Assembly (NCBI RefSeq): GCF_000438455.1
Contig: NZ_CAVG010000145.1
Span: 1 to 50,437 of the forward strand
DNA from: Nosocomiicoccus massiliensis
GTDB taxonomy: Bacteria; Bacillota; Bacilli; Staphylococcales; Salinicoccaceae
Reading direction: 5' to 3'
DNA: 50,437 nucleotides
Every line of letters starts with the position of its first letter. Position 1 is the stretch's first letter. The position numbers and the translations under genes were made by a program. The notes beneath the pieces were generated by a model, which saw only the letters and a program-made list of their open reading frames with translations, did no database searches and was not told the DNA's origin. Below, in pieces: positions 44,401 through 50,437 of this stretch.

Positions 44401-45192
44401 TGATTTGTATTCATTACCTTCTACGTAGTTACGTCCACCTTTATAAACATCTTTTAAGTCTGGGTGGTTGTAGTCAATTCCAGTGTCGAGTACTCCGACT
44501 TTAACGCCGTTACCTTTTTCACCGATTTCCCAAACCTTTTCGATTTCAAGGTGTTTTAAAGCAGGTATTAGGTTAGATGAAACATCATCTTCACCTTTTG
44601 CTACTTCAGCTGATTCTGGAGTATGTACTTTCGTAATTTCAGGGTCTAAAGTTACAACAGTATCTTTTTCAACAAATGCAACATCTTTTAGCTCTATAAG
44701 CTTATCTAAGTCTTTTGCATCTACTGTTAATGCCTCAGCATTTAAGACTACGTCGTATTTCTTCTTCTCCTTAACTTTTATCTTCTTAAACTTTCTTTCT
44801 TTTTGAACACGTAATCGCTCTTTTGCGATATCGTTTTTAATCTTCTTTTCGTCTGCTGCTGTAAAGTTTTTGCCTTGCGCATTCGCGATACCTTTCGCTA
44901 ACCCTACAGACGGCGTACGGTAGTGGACAATTACATCTACTTGCCCTGTCTCTCCTTCTAAGTTTTCAGAGATTGTTGCTGGACCATTAATAAGTTCTAA
45001 TTGTTCAGCAATTGCTCGCTGTTGTTCAAGTTGTTCTTTTGTCAGTTTAACATCGTGCTTTAATCCTTCTACTCTAAGCGTACTGTCTAAATCAAAATCA
45101 TTTTCAGCCGCATTAGCGAGTGGCGAGAACGAGGTTAAAACAATTAGAACGATCGAGAACAGTAAAAACAAACGTCTAAGTTGCTCTACCAT
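41500..45192 (-). CDS. Large secreted subtilisin-like serine protease (S8, Vpr-like)
   Basis: The 1230-residue protein has a signal peptide (about 1-29, ANA cleavage), an I9-type propeptide (about 80-185), and an S8 catalytic domain with Asp236 (LDTGID), His296 (HGTHVAG) and Ser624 (GTSMATPH). A PA domain is inserted at about 455-555. Fn3-like and beta-sandwich domains follow, then a Pro/Glu/Asp spacer (PEPDPEPEPEP) and a C-terminal domain of about 150 residues that I do not recognise. There is no LPXTG sorting signal. The ATG at 45192 has a taggagg site. It probably supplies peptides or processes surface proteins. Confidence 0.93.
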   Translation of the reverse strand: MVEQLRRLFLLFSIVLIVLTSFSPLANAAENDFDLDSTLRVEGLKHDVKLTKEQLEQQRAIAEQLELINGPATISENLEGETGQVDVIVHYRTPSVGLAKGIANAQGKNFTAADEKKIKNDIAKERLRVQKERKFKKIKVKEKKKYDVVLNAEALTVDAKDLDKLIELKDVAFVEKDTVVTLDPEITKVHTPESAEVAKGEDDVSSNLIPALKHLEIEKVWEIGEKGNGVKVGVLDTGIDYNHPDLKDVYKGGRNYVEGNEYKSPRAADDPYETNPAERPDNVPEERNGSEYWTTHGTHVAGTIAAQGNNEYGVVGVAPNVQLYAYRVLGAYGSGYTNWIVSGIEDAVKDGMDVINLSLGNSSADEAQANSFAVNNAMLLGTVAVSATGNSGPNRSTVGGPASGAIGIGVGNTTLPELKYYANVTLESGDYKKELKDVLFMTYTMNENPEDQLSDTEEVVAVPNVGKVEDFKGLDVKDKVALIQRGDIPFVEKIQNAKEQGAKGVIIYNSESGSGAPGPTGLFLGKSFHYVPTLDVGYTDGKEFKEAIDKNKEGKVTFNSFKDEVSGGDAMNDSSSRGPSKPNFDIKPDVSAPGTNILSTVPVFKAFDENMDYTYAFAEYTGTSMATPHVAGIAALILELNPDYTPFDVKSALSNTAKLLDTSTFDVFDQGAGLVQPYAAATTDSLLKVNHETEMDGTVHEHTRGTMSFGKMQSGESKTKELFIENNSGSSVNYNIEIEMLSDVGINLQASETSVSTADNASVEFTIDAPEDTPDGTEVQGYIHVKSDHGDYSVPFAALIGDDAGGESIKKVELQDLHISPNDDGVQDETVLDLEFGQPQSYALVSYFNLLDPKSGPDNDGYEGTIDFLFLPELKNQLPITGDMYNIVDEKRVPGKIDDGVYTVDVLAIDGQSQLNSEFDGPLFVKRKATEITEAKVVDGNLDITVDDLYINALPKLKELYGLDYDPNLFVKGKVKLSNGEEELTGNGQFTKEGKFNFDQKFDTAYHLTIDFADAAGNSKTYEYTVNPAENDVKEGHHELPNEPAPEPDPEPEPEPGDDEGEFEEEVVSFDPNNYDGLFVNGRSDVVADLSEYNSVAVELDNSALNTLSKLKKNKSLTFDLGGYGVKFNVDNFNELNGYDNVYVVLERFESDGLSDQLKVKLIVESNGAAEEVSQLNSNFVVLLESPKQKVNVLNVNSGEQFKGNGLFNKKSGQVELKTKEFSAYVVVEQ

Positions 45193-45214
45193 ATACAAGC
45201 CTCCTAAAAATTTT

Positions 45215-45241
45215 AATATCGAATTCTGAAAATTTGATATT
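45215..45241 (-). promoter_or_regulatory. Inverted repeat in the subtilase 5' leader
   Basis: An 11-bp stem with one G-U pair (aatatcgaatt at 45215-45225, aatttgatatt at 45231-45241) lies between the promoter and the ribosome-binding site. It may be an mRNA hairpin or an operator. Confidence 0.45.
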
Positions 45242-45248
45242 TACAGTT

Positions 45249-45277
45249 ATGTTAACGCTTTAGTAAAATTAATGCAA
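45249..45277 (-). promoter_or_regulatory. Candidate promoter of the subtilase gene
   Basis: On the minus strand TTGCAT (45272-45277) and TAACAT (45249-45254) are 17 bases apart, about 57 bases before the subtilase start. Confidence 0.5.
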
Positions 45278-45311
45278 TACAATTTATAAAAATTATTTTA
45301 AAATCCGAAAT

Positions 45312-45340
45312 AAAAAACGCACATCGAGTTGATGTGCGTT
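45312..45340 (-). terminator. Terminator after glmM
   Basis: A 10-bp stem (aacgcacatc at 45316-45325, gatgtgcgtt at 45331-45340) has a 5-base loop and a T run on the minus strand. It ends the regulator-cdaA-cdaR-glmM operon. Confidence 0.88.
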
Positions 45341-45357
45341 CCATATGAATGAAATTT

Positions 45358-46704
45358 TTATAATCCCATTTCTTCTTCTACTACTTGTGCAATTTTTTCT
45401 GCATAAGATTTCGCTTGTTCTTCTGTCTCAGCTTCTACCATTACACGTACGAGTGGCTCTGTTCCGGATGCACGAACTAAAATTCGTCCATTGCCTGCCA
45501 TTTCTTCTTCGACAGATTGTATAACTGATTTTACTTTTTCGTTATCAGTGACATGATATTTATCCTCAACTTTTACGTTCACAAGTTCTTGAGGGAATTT
45601 CACCATTTCACCATGTAATTCACTTAGTGTCTTACCACTTTTCTTAATGATGTGTGCGAGTTGTACACCTGTTAATAACCCGTCACCTGTCGTATTATGG
45701 TTGAGCATAATAATGTGACCAGATTGCTCTCCACCTAAGTTATAGTTGTGAGTTTTCATTTCTTCAACGACGTAACGATCTCCAACTTTTGTTTTATCGC
45801 TTTTAATATCTAGCTTTTCAAGTGCTTGATAAAACCCTAAGTTGCTCATTACTGTACTTACGACCATGTCGTCATTTAAAAGACCATTTTCTTTTAAGTC
45901 TTTTGCTAAGATGTACATAATTTTATCTCCGTCGACGAGCTGTCCTTTTTCGTCAACCGCAATGATACGGTCTCCATCTCCATCGAACGCAAGACCAAAG
46001 TCAGCACCGAGTTCGACTACTTTTTCTTGTAACTTCTCTGGATGTGTAGATCCGAATCCAGCGTTAATGTTTGTACCATCTGGATTACATCCAATCGTAT
46101 CTACGTCCGCTTCTAAGTCACCGAATAAGTACGGAGCAAGTGAATACGTCGCACCGTGCGCACCGTCAAGGACGATATGTTGATCGAGTAAATCTCCGTC
46201 AATCGTTGATTTTAAATGACTTAAATACTTTTGCCCACCTTCGAAAAAGTCTGTTATAAATCCAACGTCAACTCCTGTCGGACGTGGCAATTCAGCATCT
46301 TCATCTAACATACTTTCAATTTTTGCTTCTGTCTCGTCGTCAAGTTTAAATCCGTCGTTTTGGAAGAACTTAATACCGTTATCTTCTACAGGGTTGTGAG
46401 ATGCAGAAATCATCACACCGAGGTCCGCTTCCATATCTTTAGTTAAATATGCGACACCCGGTGTTGAAATAACCCCAAGACGAATTACTTCTGCTCCGAT
46501 TGATAATAATCCAGCAATGAGTGCAGATTCTAACATCTCACCAGAAATACGTGTATCTCTTCCAATCAGAACGCGCGGTCTTTCTTCTTTACTATTTTCA
46601 AGTAAAACACTGCCTCCAACACGTCCAAGTTTAAATGCAAGTTCTGGTGTTAAAAGCGCGTTTGCTACTCCTCTAACACCGTCTGTTCCAAAATATTTAC
46701 CCAT
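45358..46704 (-). CDS. glmM: Phosphoglucosamine mutase GlmM
   Basis: GlmM converts glucosamine-6-phosphate to glucosamine-1-phosphate for peptidoglycan precursors. The 448-residue protein has the phosphoserine loop MISASHNP (Ser102), the metal-binding [18 protein letters not shown], and the phosphate-binding [14 protein letters not shown]. It follows cdaR by nine bases. In relatives GlmM binds CdaA and inhibits c-di-AMP synthesis, so the shared operon has a functional basis. Confidence 0.97.
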   Translation of the reverse strand: MGKYFGTDGVRGVANALLTPELAFKLGRVGGSVLLENSKEERPRVLIGRDTRISGEMLESALIAGLLSIGAEVIRLGVISTPGVAYLTKDMEADLGVMISASHNPVEDNGIKFFQNDGFKLDDETEAKIESMLDEDAELPRPTGVDVGFITDFFEGGQKYLSHLKSTIDGDLLDQHIVLDGAHGATYSLAPYLFGDLEADVDTIGCNPDGTNINAGFGSTHPEKLQEKVVELGADFGLAFDGDGDRIIAVDEKGQLVDGDKIMYILAKDLKENGLLNDDMVVSTVMSNLGFYQALEKLDIKSDKTKVGDRYVVEEMKTHNYNLGGEQSGHIIMLNHNTTGDGLLTGVQLAHIIKKSGKTLSELHGEMVKFPQELVNVKVEDKYHVTDNEKVKSVIQSVEEEMAGNGRILVRASGTEPLVRVMVEAETEEQAKSYAEKIAQVVEEEMGL

Positions 46705-46713
46705 AATTAACTC

Positions 46714-47652
46714 CTATTTCTTACTTATTTTGACTTCAGCTTTTACATTCGCTGGTTCAGTTTTTTGTATATTACTCGGTAATTCTAGTGATACATTAAA
46801 ACTACCAGATTTGTCGATATCTTCTAAATTAATTTCCGCTTCGACCCCGACGATTTCATCGAGCATATCTTGTGGGCCATAAATTGTTATCGTCTCATTT
46901 TCTAAAGAGATACCATCGAGTTGGTATCCACTTTTTAAACTGCCGACAACATTTAAATAGACCGGCACTTCTTTACTATTTTCTTTCACTTTAATATCTA
47001 CTGCAACTTTCTGTGGCTCGATTACGACATCTAATTTGTTATATACACCGTCAAAGACACTTACTTCCGCACTTTCTCTAATCGCATCAGTAATCTTCTC
47101 AGTGCCAGAAATCATTGCACGAACATACTGTATACGTGCCATATCATCTTCTCCACCTCTAACAGTGACGACTTCCGGGTCTGTCGTAATAGACTCGATT
47201 GTATAGTTAGATGATAAACGACTTTCGTTTACTTCCGCCTGAACTTCAAATGTTTGTTCGACTAAGTTTTGAATCGACACCATTGTCTTTTTCGGTAAAA
47301 CTGTTGCTGTGATGTCATCAGGTATTCCTTCTACTTCATACGTCACTTCAAACTCACCAAGCTCATAATTTCGTAGATCTAATACGACGTTAAAGTTATC
47401 TGTCGCTTGAATTTGCTTTAACTTTGATGGCGTCCCTGAGAAGTTCACTTGAACTGTTTTTTGTGCTCCTGTCACGTAGTACTCTTCTTCATCGTACTTT
47501 AATTCAACAGGTACATTTTCAATCGTAATCGTATCATTACCACCATTTTGTCCAAATAGATTAAAATCTTCAAATATCTTATTTGCGCTCGCAAACATGA
47601 ATAACGCGAGTATCAGTGATACGACAAGTATACCCGGTTTACTTTCTAGCAA
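46714..47652 (-). CDS. cdaR: CdaA regulatory protein CdaR (YbbR repeats)
   Basis: CdaR is a membrane-anchored partner that modulates the diadenylate cyclase CdaA. The 312-residue protein has one N-terminal membrane helix (about 8-24) and about four extracellular YbbR repeats (about 45-305). I start it at a TTG (47652), eight bases after ggagg, giving (M)LESKPGILVV, close to the staphylococcal N-terminus. A GTG three codons upstream lies too close to that site. It overlaps cdaA by 14 bases. Confidence 0.92.
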   Translation of the reverse strand: MLESKPGILVVSLILALFMFASANKIFEDFNLFGQNGGNDTITIENVPVELKYDEEEYYVTGAQKTVQVNFSGTPSKLKQIQATDNFNVVLDLRNYELGEFEVTYEVEGIPDDITATVLPKKTMVSIQNLVEQTFEVQAEVNESRLSSNYTIESITTDPEVVTVRGGEDDMARIQYVRAMISGTEKITDAIRESAEVSVFDGVYNKLDVVIEPQKVAVDIKVKENSKEVPVYLNVVGSLKSGYQLDGISLENETITIYGPQDMLDEIVGVEAEINLEDIDKSGSFNVSLELPSNIQKTEPANVKAEVKISKK

Positions 47653-48460
47653 ATAGACCACCTCCGTCTTTCTTTACGGATGTCATTATCCAATACTTCT
47701 TTAATTCTTCATCGAGTTCTTCTATCGATAAATTTTTTCTTAAACGGCTGTCAATCGTCGTAGAAACGTCACCAGTCTCTTCAGAAATGACGATTGTAAA
47801 TGCATCTGTAACTTCTGAAATACCGACAGCTGCTCGGTGTCTAGTCCCAAGTTCTTTGCCGATTTTATTACTCTCTGATAGCGGTAAATAACTCCCTGCT
47901 GTAACGATTTTATCGTCTCGTACAATCATCGCTCCATCATGCAGTGGTGTATTCGGCACGAAAACGTTAATGAGTAATCCAGCAGTTAAATCTGCATTCA
48001 TCGGCGTCCCTGTTTCGATATAGTCTTTTAATCCAGTTTCACGTTCAAATACAATTAAAGCCCCGATTCTACGTTTGGCCATATATTTCACAGCAGTAAT
48101 CATTTCTTCACGGTACTTCTCTAATTCGTCTTCACGATTTGTCGTCGACTTTTTAAAGATCTTTCCTCGTCCGAGTTGTTCTAACGCTCGTCTTAACTCA
48201 GGCTGGAATATTACAATTACTGCTAAGAATCCCCATTGAAGTACAAGGTCAAAAATTTGTGTCGTCGTCGTCAGTTCTAAAAAGTTACTAACTGCTCGAC
48301 CGATGATTATGAAAAATATACCTTTGATTAACTGGATTGCTTTTGTCCCTTTAATCACATTAATTAATTGATAAAATACAAACCATACAATTAATAAGTC
48401 GACAATACTTGTAATTAAATGGAGTGTTGGTGTTTCTTCAAATAGTTTTCCTATAAGCAT
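47639..48460 (-). CDS. cdaA: Diadenylate cyclase CdaA (DacA)
   Basis: CdaA makes the essential second messenger c-di-AMP, which controls potassium and osmolyte uptake and cell-wall balance. The 273-residue protein has three N-terminal membrane helices (about 12-35, 40-60, 65-85) and a DAC domain with the DGA motif (175-177) and RHR motif (207-209). Both catalytic motifs are intact. It is 17 bases downstream of an HTH-TPR regulator gene and overlaps cdaR. Confidence 0.97.
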   Translation of the reverse strand: MLIGKLFEETPTLHLITSIVDLLIVWFVFYQLINVIKGTKAIQLIKGIFFIIIGRAVSNFLELTTTTQIFDLVLQWGFLAVIVIFQPELRRALEQLGRGKIFKKSTTNREDELEKYREEMITAVKYMAKRRIGALIVFERETGLKDYIETGTPMNADLTAGLLINVFVPNTPLHDGAMIVRDDKIVTAGSYLPLSESNKIGKELGTRHRAAVGISEVTDAFTIVISEETGDVSTTIDSRLRKNLSIEELDEELKKYWIMTSVKKDGGGLFARK

Positions 48461-48477
48461 GTCGTTTCTTTTCCTCT

Positions 48478-49416
48478 CTAGATAATAGATTTGAATCGCT
48501 CGTCTAGTTCGTCTATTATCTCATTCAATGCATTGAATTCACGCGTGAATTCAATCGTTCCATATATATCAAGCGCAGACTTAACGTCCCCTTTCGCAAG
48601 AAGTGAATATGAATACAATACTTTATCATACACATTAGTTTTGTGTGCTGTAATTAGTTCTAGTGTATCAAATTTTTTCTCATGATACAGGCAAATACCC
48701 TTCATATAACGTACGTCGTCCTCTTTATAAGTGATATTCACTTGACGAGATAGATATTCCATTCTATTGATAATTCTAAGTACTGTATAGTACTGCTTTT
48801 TATTGAAATAAATATTGGCCATTAAAAATAAGTTTTGAATCGACTCTAGTTGAAACTGATTCGTATATGACATTTCAACGAGTGCACGTTCTAAAACGTC
48901 GAGTGCTTCATCATAATCATTATTTTTAACATAGTAGCGACTGATCACATTCGTATAACGAATAAAATAATCGTTCACAGGCATTTTTAACAGTATATTT
49001 GCTGCATCGTCTAAATATCGTTTACATAACTTGTATTGAGATCGATTTAAATAATATTCTCCATATATTAAATAAATTCTCGCTAAATCTAACTTTTTAA
49101 TATCTTCTTTTTCTTCATAATGGTTGTCGATAAATTGTTCAATGACGTCAAAATCTTCATTTTGAATTTTATTCTCATAAAAAATTATCTCACGACTCAT
49201 ATCGATATCACTGTATTGATAGTTCTTACTTTCAACCATCAAGTCATTCACATTTACACCAAGTCGTTCACTTAACTTAACAAGCACGTTATTCGATGGC
49301 TGAACCGAGCCTTTTTCAATTAAACTTAAATACGTTCTCGATACGATGCCTTCAGACAATTCTTCTTGAGTCAGTTTTTGATTGTTCCTTAATTCTTTAA
49401 TTCTATTACCAATCAT
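48478..49416 (-). CDS. HTH-TPR transcriptional regulator (RRNPP-like)
   Basis: The 312-residue protein has an N-terminal Xre-type HTH (residues 4-60: IKELRNNQKLTQEELSEGIVSRTYLSLIEKG) and a long all-helical C-terminal part (about 75-305) with TPR-like repeats (IYLIYGEYYLNRSQYKLCKRYLDDA, and similar). That is the architecture of PlcR, Rgg and other regulators that sense exported peptides. I found no small peptide gene next to it. It is the first gene of the cdaA operon, an association I do not recall from staphylococci. An inverted repeat over its promoter suggests autoregulation. Confidence 0.82.
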   Translation of the reverse strand: MIGNRIKELRNNQKLTQEELSEGIVSRTYLSLIEKGSVQPSNNVLVKLSERLGVNVNDLMVESKNYQYSDIDMSREIIFYENKIQNEDFDVIEQFIDNHYEEKEDIKKLDLARIYLIYGEYYLNRSQYKLCKRYLDDAANILLKMPVNDYFIRYTNVISRYYVKNNDYDEALDVLERALVEMSYTNQFQLESIQNLFLMANIYFNKKQYYTVLRIINRMEYLSRQVNITYKEDDVRYMKGICLYHEKKFDTLELITAHKTNVYDKVLYSYSLLAKGDVKSALDIYGTIEFTREFNALNEIIDELDERFKSII

Positions 49417-49444
49417 ATGTACACCTCACGTTTCACTCTTTTAG

Positions 49445-49491
49445 AGTATGAACGTTTTAATAACAAAATGCAACAATGTTTAATAAACGTT
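49445..49491 (-). promoter_or_regulatory. Promoter and candidate operator of the regulator-cdaA operon
   Basis: On the minus strand TTGCAT (49468-49473) and CATACT (49445-49450) are 17 bases apart. An imperfect 13-base inverted repeat (aacgttttaataa at 49451-49463, tttaataaacgtt at 49479-49491) has one arm in the promoter spacer and one upstream of the -35 box, as expected for a dimeric autoregulator. Confidence 0.5.
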
Positions 49492-49495
49492 AAAA

Positions 49496-49519
49496 AAGCT
49501 AGTGCAATTGCACTAGCTT
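49496..49519 (-). terminator. Terminator after arginase
   Basis: A perfect 24-base palindrome (aagctagtgcaa with ttgcactagctt) overlaps the rocF stop and is followed by a T run on the minus strand. It separates rocF from the regulator-cdaA operon. Confidence 0.87.
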
Positions 49520-50426
49520 ATTTTGTACGTTTACCGAATAAATATTCTGTTACGTGTACAGCTGTTTCTGCTGTCTTATTTTCTTCATCGAGTAAAGGAT
49601 TCACTTCTACTAAATCCATTGAAGTGAGTTTGTTTGTTTTACTTAACTCTTCCATAAACATGATGACTTCAGAAGTAAATAGTCCACCTGGTACTTTAGT
49701 ACCTGTACCTTTTACTTCCATCGGGTCAATTGAGTCTACGTCAAATGATAAATGTAAGCCATCTGTATGCTCTAAATGTTTTAGAGTACGGTTTAAAATC
49801 TCATTTAAACCGAGTTCTCTTACGTCACTCATAGAGAACGTTAAAATATTTTTTTCTTTAATTAATTCTTTTTCTCCATCGTCTAAATCTCTAACTCCGA
49901 TTAAAACGACATTTTCAAAATTAAGTTTCGCATTAAAGCCGTTCACCGACGTTAATTTTTCATTACCTACACCTAATAATTCAGCTAAAATCATACCGTG
50001 AATGTTCCCACTCGGAGATGTTTCTGCTGTATTTAAATCACCATGTGCATCAAACCAAATAACGCCTAAGTTGTCATAGTGAGGTGCAATTCCTGATAAA
50101 CTACCAAGCGCAAGCGAGTGATCTCCACCGATAGTTAAAGGAAATTTATTGTTTTCTACACTTGAAGATGTAGCTTTAGCTAACGCTTCAGAGTAGTCTC
50201 TTACTTCATCTAAATTTTTAAGATCATCTGTTACTTTAATATTTTGTTTAGTATAGTTATGAGGATAGTTACCGATAATATTTCCAACATCAGTAACAGT
50301 ATGTCCATTTTGTTCAAGCATTTCTACAATGCCTGCGATTCTTAAAGCATCAGGTCCAAAAGTCACTCCTGGTTTACCTTGCCCAAATGCTGTTGTTGCT
50401 CCTATTAAGTCAATCTTTAATGACAT
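49518..50426 (-). CDS. rocF: Arginase
   Basis: Arginase hydrolyses arginine to ornithine and urea. The 302-residue protein has all three manganese-binding motifs: GGDHS (about 99-103), DAHGDLN (about 125-131) and SFDVDSIDP (about 227-235), plus the substrate loop TSPSGNIHGM. Length is normal. The ATG is 11 bases from the window edge, so its promoter lies outside. It is monocistronic, with its own terminator. The genomic position beside cdaA-glmM resembles that in staphylococci. Confidence 0.96.
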   Translation of the reverse strand: MSLKIDLIGATTAFGQGKPGVTFGPDALRIAGIVEMLEQNGHTVTDVGNIIGNYPHNYTKQNIKVTDDLKNLDEVRDYSEALAKATSSSVENNKFPLTIGGDHSLALGSLSGIAPHYDNLGVIWFDAHGDLNTAETSPSGNIHGMILAELLGVGNEKLTSVNGFNAKLNFENVVLIGVRDLDDGEKELIKEKNILTFSMSDVRELGLNEILNRTLKHLEHTDGLHLSFDVDSIDPMEVKGTGTKVPGGLFTSEVIMFMEELSKTNKLTSMDLVEVNPLLDEENKTAETAVHVTEYLFGKRTK

Positions 50427-50437
50427 ATGATAACCCA

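Noticed and set aside
49417-49495. Signalling-peptide gene beside the HTH-TPR regulator
   Set aside because: The spacer is only 79 bases and is taken up by the promoter and inverted repeat. No short frame with a ribosome-binding site and a secretion-like sequence is present.

Overview
The window looks like chromosomal DNA of a low-GC Gram-positive coccus of the Staphylococcaceae, probably from the Jeotgalicoccus, Nosocomiicoccus or Salinicoccus side rather than Staphylococcus itself. This is inferred from gene content and protein resemblance: a staphylococcal-type moa/moe cluster, a purEK...LFMNHD operon, PhoPR, and rocF next to cdaA-cdaR-glmM. I saw no rRNA, tRNA, CRISPR array, transposase or prophage. 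Most genes lie on the minus strand in tightly packed operons with ATGA or longer overlaps, separated by clear hairpin terminators.

Layout. 1-4.7 kb: a CorC/HlyC-type membrane protein and a divergent cydDC exporter pair. 4.7-11.4 kb: molybdenum-cofactor synthesis (moeA-mobB-moaE-moaD-mobA-moaA on minus, moaC divergent, moeB-moaB on minus), interrupted by a 650-base array of palindromic repeats at 9.2-9.85 kb whose core recurs at bases 1-110. 11.5-14 kb: phoP-phoR. 14-17.6 kb: small and poorly known genes, including a RIC/ScdA-like protein that appears to have lost its metal ligands, a LOG-family phosphoribohydrolase, a GNAT acetyltransferase and a coiled-coil lipoprotein. 17.6-20.7 kb: a DUF402-LysR-MFS-DUF456 operon. 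20.7-21.1 kb: a second palindrome-rich spacer. 21.1-24.4 kb: a YtrA-type GntR regulator with an ABC ATPase and permease, with a readable operator over the promoter. 24.5-29.4 kb: a Rossmann-fold protein, an MFS pump, an orphan AbiEi-type antitoxin with a possible stub of its toxin gene, a dicarboxylate symporter, a GNAT protein and a small membrane protein.

29.5-39 kb: the purine operon purE-K-L-F-M-N-H-D. This is the most unusual part. The purC-purS-purQ block that normally sits between purK and purL is absent (30 bases remain). PurF starts just after the position of its N-terminal catalytic cysteine, and the codon at that position now reads Phe. PurL has substitutions in several of its most conserved active-site motifs. 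All reading frames are nevertheless intact, so this is either an early decaying pathway or a rewired one.

39-50.4 kb: a DsbA/FrnE-like oxidoreductase, the tRNA hydroxylase trhO, a secreted NlpC/P60 hydrolase, a 1230-residue secreted subtilase, then an operon in which a peptide-sensor-like HTH-TPR regulator precedes cdaA-cdaR-glmM (c-di-AMP synthesis and cell-wall precursor supply), and finally arginase.

All comparisons to families rest on remembered consensus features, not on searches. Start codons were chosen by ribosome-binding site and family N-termini, and several genes use TTG or GTG (hlyC-like, moeA, purF, purE, cdaR).
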